DNA from: Ilumatobacteraceae bacterium
GTDB lineage: Bacteria; Actinomycetota; Acidimicrobiia; Acidimicrobiales; Ilumatobacteraceae
Reading direction: 5' to 3'
Assembly: GCA_016650435.1 (NCBI GenBank)
Contig: JAENVT010000221.1
Span: 1-7,696 of the forward strand
Length of the DNA stretch: 7,696 nt
Below the pieces are notes generated by a model. That model did no database searches and was not told the origin of the DNA. It saw only the letters and a program-made list of their open reading frames with translations. Positions 1 to 6,954 of the stretch are shown here, piece by piece. The position numbers and the translations under genes were made by a program. Numbering within the stretch: the stretch's first letter is position 1; each line of letters opens with the position of its first letter.

Positions 1-867
<867 letters not shown>

Positions 868-899
868 GGTTATCTCATGTCTCCGTGTGGTGTCCGCGC

Positions 900-1427
900 C
901 TAGAGGCGGGACTTCAACTGCTCGATTCGGGTACGGACGGTGCCGTCGATGACGGTGTCGCCGACGGTGGCCACGAGGCCGCCCAACACGGACGGATCGA
1001 CGACCACCTTCAGATTCACTTCCTTGCCGGTTGCGTTGGCCAGAGCAGCAGCCAGCCGCGTCTCTTGGTCGGGCGTCAGCGGGACCGCCGTGCGGACTTC
1101 TGCAACCTCGAGGTTCTTGGCGGTCGACGCCCGGGCGACGAGCTTGTCGACGATTGCCGGCAGGTCGCGGGCGCGTCCGGAACCGACGACCATCGAGATC
1201 AGCTGCGTGGTCGTTGGCGTGACCTTGCCGCCGAGCAGATCTTCGACGATGGCTTGACGCTTGCTGGCGGGGATCTGCTCGTCGCTGAGCGCATTGCGCA
1301 GTTCTTCGTTGCTTTCGTAGAGACGGGCGAAACGGAACAACTCGTCCTCGACCTCGTCGATCGTGCCTTCGGCCCGGGCAATCTCGAACAGGCCGCGGGC
1401 ATATCCCTCAATGCGTGAATCGCTCAT
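900..1427 (-). CDS. atpH: F1Fo ATP synthase subunit delta
   Basis: Delta subunit (OSCP homologue), which joins the peripheral b stalk to the top of the alpha3-beta3 head. It has 175 residues, the normal length for a free-standing delta. The N-terminal helical domain opens with [17 protein letters not shown], typical of the family. The C-terminal signature [10 protein letters not shown] (residues 143-152) followed by [16 protein letters not shown] is the best-conserved part of delta. The ATG at 1427-1425 overlaps the stop of the upstream b gene as ATGA. A TAGGAGT Shine-Dalgarno (1434-1440) lies about 6 bases upstream, inside the end of the b gene. This delta is not fused to a b-like domain, unlike the mycobacterial b-delta protein, which is informative for taxonomy. 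Confidence 0.97.
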   Translation of the reverse strand: MSDSRIEGYARGLFEIARAEGTIDEVEDELFRFARLYESNEELRNALSDEQIPASKRQAIVEDLLGGKVTPTTTQLISMVVGSGRARDLPAIVDKLVARASTAKNLEVAEVRTAVPLTPDQETRLAAALANATGKEVNLKVVVDPSVLGGLVATVGDTVIDGTVRTRIEQLKSRL

Positions 1428-1975
1428 GTGTTGACTCCTACGCCTGCTCCGACCGTGGCAATGAAGCTTTCGATCAGTGCTTGCTGCGTCGCCTCGTCGA
1501 GGGACCCGGTGACAACATGATCAACTGCGGCGCTCGACAGTCTGGCAATCTCAGCACGTAGCTCGTCGCCGGACCGGGCGGCAGCGGCAGTCAAATCGGC
1601 CGCGGCCCGGGCTTCGAGTTCGGCGACCTCTTGTGCGAGCCGGGCCCGGCCGTCTTCGAGCAGCGCCGCAGCCTGGACATCGGCCTCGGCCAACAGCCGG
1701 GCGCGCTCGACGCCGATATCGCCCTTTGCCTGACGAATCTTCTCGGCCTCGGCTTCGGCTGCAACTCGATCCGCCTCACCGGCATCGAGTTCAGCCTGGA
1801 TTTTTGCGGTGCGAGCAGCCATGCCCTTGCGCACCGTCGGTCCCGCGAACCTCCACAACAGGTAGAACACGATCACCGACGCGGGGATGCCGAACAGCAT
1901 CTCGTATCCCTCCGGCCAGAACTTGGACGGAGTCTGCGTGATGTCGTCGGCTGCAAGGAACGCGATCAGGCTCAT
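1424..1975 (-). CDS. atpF: F1Fo ATP synthase subunit b
   Basis: Peripheral stalk subunit of 183 residues. A short N-terminal segment is followed by one membrane helix at about residues 25-44 ending in WRFAGPTVRKGM. The conserved Pro is at 46. A long Ala/Glu/Arg-rich coiled coil then runs to a C-terminal region (LSSAAVDHVV, then LIESFIATVG) of the kind that binds delta. The frame stays open far upstream across the preceding gene, but the ATG at 1975-1973 is chosen for three reasons: a perfect AGGAGGT lies 5 bases upstream (1981-1987), the start overlaps the b' stop as ATGA, and the length fits the family. Its own stop overlaps the delta start in the same way. It is the second of two adjacent b-like subunits. 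I call it b rather than b' from the C-terminal region and its position next to delta. Confidence 0.93.
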   Translation of the reverse strand: MSLIAFLAADDITQTPSKFWPEGYEMLFGIPASVIVFYLLWRFAGPTVRKGMAARTAKIQAELDAGEADRVAAEAEAEKIRQAKGDIGVERARLLAEADVQAAALLEDGRARLAQEVAELEARAAADLTAAAARSGDELRAEIARLSSAAVDHVVTGSLDEATQQALIESFIATVGAGVGVNT

Positions 1976-2562
1976 GACCCACCTCCTGCCATCAGCGAAG
2001 CAACCACGCTGGTCACGGCGGCAGGATCTGGGCGGCGACCGGTGGCCAACTCGGTGACACGACTGCTGACGTCGGCGACCGCCACTTGGATCTGCCCGGC
2101 GGCCGCCGCCCTGGCAGCCTCGAGTGCAGCTATCGCTTCGGCTCGGCGGGCACCGATACGGGCATTGGCATCGGCCAACGCGGCGGTTCGTTCGCTCTCC
2201 AGCATGACTCGAGCGGCATCGATTCGCTGGCGAACCTCGGCCTTGACCGTCGCCAATTCCGCCTCGTACGCGGCGACCTCGGCCTTGGCTGCGGCGCGTA
2301 TCGTCTCGGCGGTCTCGTGGTCGCCGCGGATCTTTCCGTAGCGGGCATCCATCCCCTGCTTCAAACGCGGGAAGAGCACGATACGCATGATCACGAACAG
2401 CACGATGAACGAGCCGGCGCCCCACGCCAACTCTTTGACTTCCGGGGCGATCGGGCTAGGACCTGCGTCCTCGGTGGTCGCCGCGGCTGCCACGTGGGAC
2501 AGCGGCAGGTTGAGGACCACAGAATGGCCCGCAGCCGTCGTGGTGACGGTGACGGTGAGCAC
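1972..2562 (-). CDS. F1Fo ATP synthase b-type subunit, first copy (b'-like)
   Basis: Second peripheral stalk subunit of the b/b' family, 196 residues. One membrane helix at about residues 45-64 (WGAGSFIVLFVIMRIVLF) is followed by PRLKQGMDARYGKI and a long charged coiled coil ending LMAGGGS. The position between c and b copies the a-c-b'-b-delta-alpha order of cyanobacterial and other two-b operons, so a b-b' heterodimer stalk is likely (inference). The start is GTG at 2562-2560, with GGGAG 6 bases upstream and only 11 bases after atpE. The roughly 40 residues before the membrane helix are unusually long. They begin MLTVTVTTTA and contain an Ala-rich stretch but no basic N-region, so a cleaved signal peptide is not convincing. 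Some annotations would also name this gene atpF or, following cyanobacteria, atpG. Confidence 0.9.
   Translation of the reverse strand: MLTVTVTTTAAGHSVVLNLPLSHVAAAATTEDAGPSPIAPEVKELAWGAGSFIVLFVIMRIVLFPRLKQGMDARYGKIRGDHETAETIRAAAKAEVAAYEAELATVKAEVRQRIDAARVMLESERTAALADANARIGARRAEAIAALEAARAAAAGQIQVAVADVSSRVTELATGRRPDPAAVTSVVASLMAGGGS
2542..2559. repeat. Hexamer tandem repeat at the start of the b'-like gene
   Basis: The plus strand reads GGTGAC, GGTGAC, GGTGAG in tandem. On the coding strand it gives the alternating Thr-Val run right after the GTG start of the b'-like gene. It is in frame, so a slip by one unit would add or remove two residues without a frameshift. Confidence 0.6.
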
Positions 2563-2568
2563 GGGGTT

Positions 2569-2573
2569 CTCCC
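2569..2573 (-). promoter_or_regulatory. Shine-Dalgarno site for the b'-like gene (supports the GTG start)
   Basis: GGGAG on the minus strand, directly after the atpE TAA stop and 6 bases before GTG at 2562. Later in-frame GTG/TTG codons lack such a site, so this decides the start. Confidence 0.65.
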
Positions 2574-2858
<285 letters not shown>

Positions 2859-2865
2859 TCAATTT

Positions 2866-2870
2866 CTCCT
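2866..2870 (-). promoter_or_regulatory. Widely spaced Shine-Dalgarno upstream of atpE
   Basis: AGGAG on the minus strand in the 42-base atpB-atpE gap, followed by an A-rich 13-base spacer (AAATTGAAACAAC) before the atpE ATG. The spacing is longer than the usual 5-9 bases. Subunit c is needed in many copies, and an unstructured A-rich leader could help initiation (inference). Confidence 0.45.
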
Positions 2871-2894
2871 AGTGAGGTTGGTGTGGGAGATCTG

Positions 2895-3656
2895 TCAGTG
2901 CACGGGATGATGTGCGGCGTCGATGTACACGGCGGTGAGGATGGTGAAGATGTAGGCCTGCAACAGGCCGACCAGGACCTCGAACGCAGTCAAGAAGACG
3001 AGCATGAAGAACGGAAGGATGCTCATCGGCTTCAACATGAGCTGCTTGGTCTCGGCGAAGAACAGCGCGTTGGTCAAGAACGCGAACGTGATCAGCAACA
3101 TGTGGCCGGCGAGCATGTTGGCGAAAAGTCGGACGGCCAGCGAGAAGGGGCGCAACACGATGTTGGACAGCAGCTCGATCACACCGACGAGCGGCCTCAT
3201 CGCCACGGGCACTCCATGCGGCCACGCCATACCGGTGATGTACTTGATCCCGTTGTGCTTGAACCCGACGATGTTGTAGATCACCCACACGACCAACGCC
3301 AGGAACAGCGGGATCGCCATGCGTGCCGTCGCCGGCATCTGGAACAGGGGGATGATCCCTGGCACGTTGCAGAGATAGACGAAAATGAAGATTGAGAGCA
3401 GGAACGGCGTCCACGGCAGGCCGTCCTTGCCCATGGTCTGCATGACGATGTCGTTCTCGATGAACGTCACGCTGCTCTCGGCGAGGTTGCGAACACCGGT
3501 CGGCGCCTTCAGCGGGTCCTTGTTGGCGGCTATCAAGAACACCACGATGCCGATCACCGCCGCGATGACAGCGATCAGCCCGACCTTGTTGAAATTGGAG
3601 AAGATGTCCCTCCACCGAATCAACTCGTTGATCGGCGGAAACGTCAGTGCGAGCAT
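2895..3656 (-). CDS. atpB: F1Fo ATP synthase subunit a
   Basis: Membrane stator subunit that provides the two proton half-channels against the c-ring. It has 253 residues with about five or six hydrophobic helices. The essential arginine is R176 in SLAVRLFANMLAGH, matching R210 of E. coli in its LRLFGNMYAGE motif. Gln233 in LVGLLQAYIFTILTAVY matches E. coli Q252. The segment LCNVPGIIPLFQMPATARM (residues 95-113) is also typical of the family. The ATG at 3656-3654 is preceded by AGGGAG with a 9-base spacer, and this site overlaps the end of atpI, 13 bases upstream. The C-terminus AAHHPVH is short and His-rich. No truncation or missing key residue is seen. Confidence 0.98.
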   Translation of the reverse strand: MLALTFPPINELIRWRDIFSNFNKVGLIAVIAAVIGIVVFLIAANKDPLKAPTGVRNLAESSVTFIENDIVMQTMGKDGLPWTPFLLSIFIFVYLCNVPGIIPLFQMPATARMAIPLFLALVVWVIYNIVGFKHNGIKYITGMAWPHGVPVAMRPLVGVIELLSNIVLRPFSLAVRLFANMLAGHMLLITFAFLTNALFFAETKQLMLKPMSILPFFMLVFLTAFEVLVGLLQAYIFTILTAVYIDAAHHPVH

Positions 3657-3669
3657 TCCGAGATACTCC

Positions 3670-4149
3670 CTACTTGCTCGATGGGTTGCTAGCTGAACTG
3701 CTGAGATCAGAGGGCTTGGGCTTGAGCGCGGGATAGGCGAGAGACATCGCCACGTACTTCAGTTCCCACACCAAGAGGCCCAGGTGAGTGAAGATGATGG
3801 TCGCTCCGAGTGCCGGAAACGAAATCCAACCTGCGTCTTTCACCAAGTAGACGGCAAGGAAGATGAGCGCCAGGCGAACGAGGTAACCGAACAGCACCGA
3901 TGCCATCATCAAACGCAAGCTGATCTTGGCGGTGACCGCGACGATCCCGGCGGCGAGAGCGAAGTTGACCAACACGATCGCAATCGCGTAGGCACTCGAC
4001 CAGGCGCCATTGAGACCCCAGATCAGTCCGCTGATTGCAATCAGCAGCGGTGCCACCAAAAGGCCGCGCTTGATCATGTCGTTCGACACCGCGACCTCAG
4101 GCGCGGGGCCAGGCAATGGCGCGGCCATCGAGAATGCGATGTCGTTCAT
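3670..4149 (-). CDS. atpI: ATP synthase protein I-like membrane protein
   Basis: Small membrane protein of 159 residues with four predicted membrane helices at about 27-44, 51-73, 82-104 and 109-129. A short N-terminal tail rich in Pro/Ala precedes them and a Ser-rich C-terminal tail (KPSDLSSSASNPSSK) follows. Size, topology and position just before atpB fit the AtpI family. Members have been reported to help c-ring assembly and, together with AtpZ, to take part in Mg2+/Ca2+ uptake in Bacillus. Sequence is poorly conserved in this family, so the call rests mainly on context. The ATG at 4149-4147 is chosen over an in-frame upstream start because it overlaps the atpZ stop as ATGA and has GGGAG 7 bases upstream. 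M. tuberculosis Rv1303 occupies the same place. Confidence 0.8.
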   Translation of the reverse strand: MNDIAFSMAAPLPGPAPEVAVSNDMIKRGLLVAPLLIAISGLIWGLNGAWSSAYAIAIVLVNFALAAGIVAVTAKISLRLMMASVLFGYLVRLALIFLAVYLVKDAGWISFPALGATIIFTHLGLLVWELKYVAMSLAYPALKPKPSDLSSSASNPSSK

Positions 4150-4430
4150 GGACGGTCTCCCTGTGACGATGGTGCCCGGACGCTCGCGGCCCGTTGCGCC
4201 TCGAGCACCTTCATCCGGGCATCGTAGTCGTACCAAAACCGCAGGAATTCACCGACCAGCCCGAGCACGACCAAACCGACGATGAACAGTGGCTTGGTGC
4301 CCAACCAGCGATCGACGGCATAGCCGATTCCGAGAAAAGCGAGAGTCACCAGGGCGACATCGATGCCCTTGCCGACCTTGTCGCCGGTACCGGGAGTCAA
4401 CCTCATGTCTTTTCGGGAGAGCGGCTTCAA
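4146..4430 (-). CDS. atpZ: AtpZ-like F0F1-ATPase assembly/accessory protein
   Basis: First gene of the atp cluster, 94 residues with two membrane helices (about 23-39 and 47-64). The motif GIGYAVDRWLGTKPLFIVG, followed by GEFLRFWYDYDARMK, matches the AtpZ family pattern of a G-rich helix, an Asp after it, a Gly-Thr-x-Pro turn and a second helix. In Bacillus the family is linked with AtpI in divalent cation transport near the ATP synthase. Its role here is inferred. The start is uncertain. A TTG at 4430-4428 has GAGGT 8 bases upstream, while the in-frame ATG at 4406-4404 (8 residues shorter) has no Shine-Dalgarno. I favour TTG. It overlaps atpI by 4 bases. Confidence 0.82.
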   Translation of the reverse strand: MKPLSRKDMRLTPGTGDKVGKGIDVALVTLAFLGIGYAVDRWLGTKPLFIVGLVVLGLVGEFLRFWYDYDARMKVLEAQRAASVRAPSSQGDRP

Positions 4431-4438
4431 CGGGGCTT

Positions 4439-4443
4439 ACCTC
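4439..4443 (-). promoter_or_regulatory. Shine-Dalgarno site supporting a TTG start of atpZ
   Basis: GAGGT on the minus strand with an 8-base spacer (AAGCCCCG) to the TTG at 4430. The alternative ATG at 4406 is preceded by TCTCCCGAAAAGAC, which has no purine-rich match at useful spacing. Confidence 0.5.
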
Positions 4444-4473
4444 AATGCCGAATTTGGGCTGTAGCTGCGTGCT

Positions 4474-4489
4474 TTCACTCCGATGTGAA
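4474..4489. promoter_or_regulatory. Inverted repeat TTCAC-N6-GTGAA upstream of atpZ
   Basis: A perfect 5-bp inverted repeat (TTCAC, spacer TCCGAT, GTGAA) lies in the 130-base gap before atpZ. In RNA it could form a weak hairpin, but there is no U-tract, so a terminator is unlikely. The right arm is part of a TGTGAA half-site series (see the next site). A regulator-binding role is inference. Confidence 0.4.
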
Positions 4490-4493
4490 GAGC

Positions 4494-4511
4494 TTGTGAA
4501 CGCATACACAA
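4494..4511. promoter_or_regulatory. CRP/GlxR-like palindrome upstream of the atp operon
   Basis: TTGTGA-ACGCAT-ACACAA is an inverted repeat with arms TTGTG and CACAA. Its core TGTGA-N6-ACACA matches the CRP-family consensus TGTGA-N6-TCACA at nine of ten positions. CRP-type regulators such as GlxR control respiration genes in Actinobacteria. It overlaps the -10 end of the candidate promoter, so it would block that promoter or belong to another one. Sites like this also occur by chance, so binding is unproven. Confidence 0.45.
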
Positions 4512-4538
4512 TCTATACGACCGCCGCCGAGTCTCCAA
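4510..4538 (-). promoter_or_regulatory. Candidate promoter for the atp operon
   Basis: On the minus strand, TTGGAG (4538-4533) and TAGATT (4515-4510) are 17 bases apart. They match the sigma-70-type -35 and -10 boxes at four of six bases each, and the -10 fits the actinobacterial TAnnnT pattern. The predicted start near 4503 would leave a leader of about 70 bases before atpZ. The match is weak. Transcription may also continue from the wecA-like gene, since no terminator is seen in the gap. Confidence 0.35.
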
Positions 4539-4554
4539 ACCAAACCCAATACCC
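4535..4554 (-). other. Possible two-layer G-quadruplex motif
   Basis: The minus strand has four G-runs (GGG, GGG, GG, GG) separated by TATT, TTT and TTT just after the wecA-like stop codon. This could form a two-tetrad quadruplex in DNA or in read-through RNA. Such short motifs are common in GC-rich DNA. Confidence 0.25.
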
Positions 4555-4560
4555 GTTAGG

Positions 4561-5682
4561 TCAAGTGACGCGGTTGCGGCGGATCTGTGGATGGAAGAGG
4601 GTGTACAACAACAGGCCGAGCATCGCCGCGCCGATGGGCACGTACGACACGAAGCTCTGCGTCAACACCGGGTACAGCACGAAGGCCGACAACAGCGCGG
4701 TCCACGCCCACAGGATGACGACGCTGCGGCGCTGGCCGTGGCCCATCTCGATCAGTCGGTGATGAAGGTGGCGCATGTCGGCGGTTGCCACGCCTTGGCG
4801 CCGAGTGGCGCGGCGCACGATCGCGAACAGCGTGTCGAGGATCGGCACGCCGAGGATGAACAGCGGAATGAACAATGGAGCAAGGAAGAAGTAGGTCTGC
4901 CCGGCGTAACCCTGCAGGTTCGGGTCGGCGCGGCCGCCCACCACGCTCGTGCTGACGGCCAGCAGCAGACCGAGTAGCAACGCACCTCCATCGCCCATGA
5001 AGATCTTCGCCGGATTGAAGTTGTGCGGAAGGAAGCCCACGCATATCCCAACGGTGATGATCGCGATCATCGGACCGATGCTGGGTGACGACAGCAAGCG
5101 CACGCTCGGGTCAGCCAGCCGCAAGCTGTAGATGAAGAACGCCAGGGCGCCGATCGCGACGATGCCTGCGGCGAGACCATCGAGACCGTCGATCAGGTTG
5201 ATCGCCTGAGTCATTCCGAGCAGCCACACGACAGTGATCAACAGCACCCAGTCGTCGCTGACCGTGAAGACTTCCAGGAACGGAACCCGGAAGTAGAACA
5301 TCGTCACGCCGTAGTAGGTCAAGACACCGGCGACGGCAATCGTGCCAACCACTTTGGCTGGCGCCGAGATCTCGCGGATGTCATCGACCAAGCCGACCAT
5401 GAACATCAGCGAGGCCGCGAGCAGGACCCCGCGGGGCTCGTCGTTGCGCGCAAAGACCGTGTCGAAGTGATCGTTCAGCCGGGCCGCTGCCAGCGCCGCA
5501 ACGAGACCGATGAACATTGCGATGCCCCCGACATCGGGCGTCGCCACGGCGTGGATACGGCGCTCGTCGGGCTGGGCCACCCAACCGAACCTGCGAGCGA
5601 AGAAGCCGACGATGGGCGTGCACACGAAGGTGGCTGCAGCGGCAACGAAGCCGATAAGGAGGTAGGACGTCGTCGACGGCAT
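4561..5682 (-). CDS. wecA: WecA/TagO-type undecaprenyl-phosphate sugar-1-phosphate transferase
   Basis: Integral membrane enzyme of 373 residues in the MraY/WecA superfamily. It transfers a sugar-1-phosphate, probably GlcNAc-1-P from UDP-GlcNAc, to a polyprenyl phosphate and so starts a cell-surface polymer. About ten to eleven hydrophobic helices are visible. Landmarks in order are the Asp pair D100-D101 (GLVDDIRE), NLIDGLDGLAAG (162-173), FNPAKIFMGDGG with D231, PILDTLFAIVRR, and DMRHLHHRLIEMGHGQRRS (302-320). The HLHHR motif corresponds to the HIHH signature of the WecA/TagO branch and argues against MraY. The donor sugar cannot be fixed from sequence. Its place before atpI-atpB matches M. 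tuberculosis Rv1302. The gene starts 21 bases after glyA with no strong Shine-Dalgarno. Confidence 0.92.
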   Translation of the reverse strand: MPSTTSYLLIGFVAAAATFVCTPIVGFFARRFGWVAQPDERRIHAVATPDVGGIAMFIGLVAALAAARLNDHFDTVFARNDEPRGVLLAASLMFMVGLVDDIREISAPAKVVGTIAVAGVLTYYGVTMFYFRVPFLEVFTVSDDWVLLITVVWLLGMTQAINLIDGLDGLAAGIVAIGALAFFIYSLRLADPSVRLLSSPSIGPMIAIITVGICVGFLPHNFNPAKIFMGDGGALLLGLLLAVSTSVVGGRADPNLQGYAGQTYFFLAPLFIPLFILGVPILDTLFAIVRRATRRQGVATADMRHLHHRLIEMGHGQRRSVVILWAWTALLSAFVLYPVLTQSFVSYVPIGAAMLGLLLYTLFHPQIRRNRVT

Positions 5683-5703
5683 GAGCGTTGGCGACTCTAG
5701 CGA

Positions 5704-6951
5704 TCAGTTGTATGCAGGGAACTTCGCGCAGAGCGTCGCTACCTCGGACCGAACCGCGCTGATCGTGCTCTGATCGGTGCGATGTCGAAGGACGCGCGCG
5801 ATCAACTCGGCAATCGCTGCCATCTCCGGCTCCTTCATTCCCTGCGTCGTCACCGAAGGAGTACCGATACGGACACCGCTGGTCACGAACGGGCTGCGCG
5901 GGTCGTCGGGGATCGTGTTCTTGTTCAAGGTGATCCCTGCCTGATCGAGCACCGCTTGAGCCTCCTTGCCGGTGAGTTCGGCATCGAACGGCCGCAGGTC
6001 GACCACCATCAAGTGACTGTCGGTGCCGCCGCTGACGAGACGGAAACCTTCACTCGCAAGCGCTCCGGCGAGGGCACTGGCGTTGAGCACGATCTGCTTG
6101 GCGTACTCGGTAAAGCTCGGTTGCAGCGCCTCGTAGAAGGCCACGGCCTTCCCCGCGATCACGTGCTCGAGCGGACCACCTTGCCAGCCGGGGAACACGG
6201 CCTTGTCGATGGCCGCGGCGTGCTGAGCTGTCGACAGGATGCATCCCCCGCGAGGACCACGAAGCGTCTTGTGCGTCGTGAACGTGACGATGTCGGCGTA
6301 CGGCACAGGGTTGGGATGGGCGCCGCCGGCAATGAGGCCGGCGAGATGAGCCGCATCGAACAAGAACAGCGCGCCAACCTCGTCGGCGATCGCTTTGAAC
6401 GGCTCGGGGTCGAGACGTCGCGGATAGCTGGTGGTGCCGGCGACGATCATCTTCGGCCGATGCTCGAGTGCGAGATCGCGGACCTGATCCATATCGATGC
6501 GCTCGTCGCCGGGCGTGACCTTGTACGGCACGAAGTGATACAGCTTGCCGCTGGCATTGACCGGTGAGCCGTGCGTCAAGTGGCCGCCATGGTCGAGGCT
6601 CAACCCCAGGACCGTGTCACCGAACTCGAGCACTGCTTGATAGGCGCACATGTTTGCGTTTGCACCGCTATGCGGTTGCACGTTTGCATGATCGGCGCCG
6701 AACAGCCGCTTGGCACGATCGATCGCAAGCGCCTCGACATCGTCGATGACAGCGTTGCCTCCGTAGTAACGCTTGCCTGGGTAACCCTCGGCGTACTTGT
6801 TGGTGAGGACCGACCCGACGGCGCGCATGACAGCCGGCGACGTGAAGTTCTCGCTGGCGATCAACTGCAACCCGGTGACCTGACGTTTCGTTTCGGCATC
6901 GATGAGGTCGAACAGCTCGGTGTCGGGTTGGGAGTCGGATGGGAATGGCAT
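5704..6951 (-). CDS. glyA: Serine hydroxymethyltransferase
   Basis: Cytosolic PLP enzyme that interconverts serine plus tetrahydrofolate with glycine plus 5,10-methylene-tetrahydrofolate, the main source of one-carbon units. At 415 residues it has normal length. The PLP lysine is K228 in [14 protein letters not shown]. Other active-site landmarks are LIASENFTS (30-38), [15 protein letters not shown] (51-65) with Y53 and E55, SGANAN (95-100), [12 protein letters not shown] (121-132), FDAAHLAG (198-205) with D199 and H202, and [11 protein letters not shown] with R361 for the substrate carboxylate. SGANAN varies from the more usual SGAQAN. The ATG at 6951 lies 3 bases after the rpiB stop, with GGAG 9 bases upstream, so the two genes are surely co-transcribed. 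Confidence 0.98.
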   Translation of the reverse strand: MPFPSDSQPDTELFDLIDAETKRQVTGLQLIASENFTSPAVMRAVGSVLTNKYAEGYPGKRYYGGNAVIDDVEALAIDRAKRLFGADHANVQPHSGANANMCAYQAVLEFGDTVLGLSLDHGGHLTHGSPVNASGKLYHFVPYKVTPGDERIDMDQVRDLALEHRPKMIVAGTTSYPRRLDPEPFKAIADEVGALFLFDAAHLAGLIAGGAHPNPVPYADIVTFTTHKTLRGPRGGCILSTAQHAAAIDKAVFPGWQGGPLEHVIAGKAVAFYEALQPSFTEYAKQIVLNASALAGALASEGFRLVSGGTDSHLMVVDLRPFDAELTGKEAQAVLDQAGITLNKNTIPDDPRSPFVTSGVRIGTPSVTTQGMKEPEMAAIAELIARVLRHRTDQSTISAVRSEVATLCAKFPAYN

Positions 6952-6954
6952 CGC

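Noticed and set aside
1631..2341. Plus-strand open frame (236 codons) opposite the b and b' genes
   Set aside because: It runs antisense across two well-supported genes and their overlap, has low-complexity Ala/Ser/Arg composition, and no domain or ribosome site.
1976..2425. In-frame upstream extension of atpF to 333 codons
   Set aside because: The extra 150 residues are Arg/Gly/Ser-rich and lie out of frame over the b' gene. The ATG at 1975 has a perfect AGGAGGT and gives the normal length.
2869..3615. Minus-strand 248-codon frame overlapping atpB
   Set aside because: It is in another frame of atpB, with His/Arg/Asp-rich composition and no membrane helices, while the atpB frame carries all expected motifs.
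4150..4236. In-frame upstream extension of atpI by 29 residues
   Set aside because: It overlaps the conserved end of atpZ, adds non-conserved Arg/Gly-rich residues, and the ATG at 4149 has its own Shine-Dalgarno and an ATGA overlap.
4473..4490. Intrinsic terminator formed by the TTCAC/GTGAA hairpin
   Set aside because: The stem is only 5 bp and AT-rich, and no U-tract follows on either strand.
4561..5682. Assignment of the transferase gene as mraY
   Set aside because: It carries the HLHHR motif of the WecA/TagO branch, and the neighbours are not the mur/fts division cluster in which mraY normally lies.
5782..6567. Plus-strand open frame (261 codons) opposite glyA
   Set aside because: It is antisense to a gene with complete active-site motifs, and its product has no recognisable family features.
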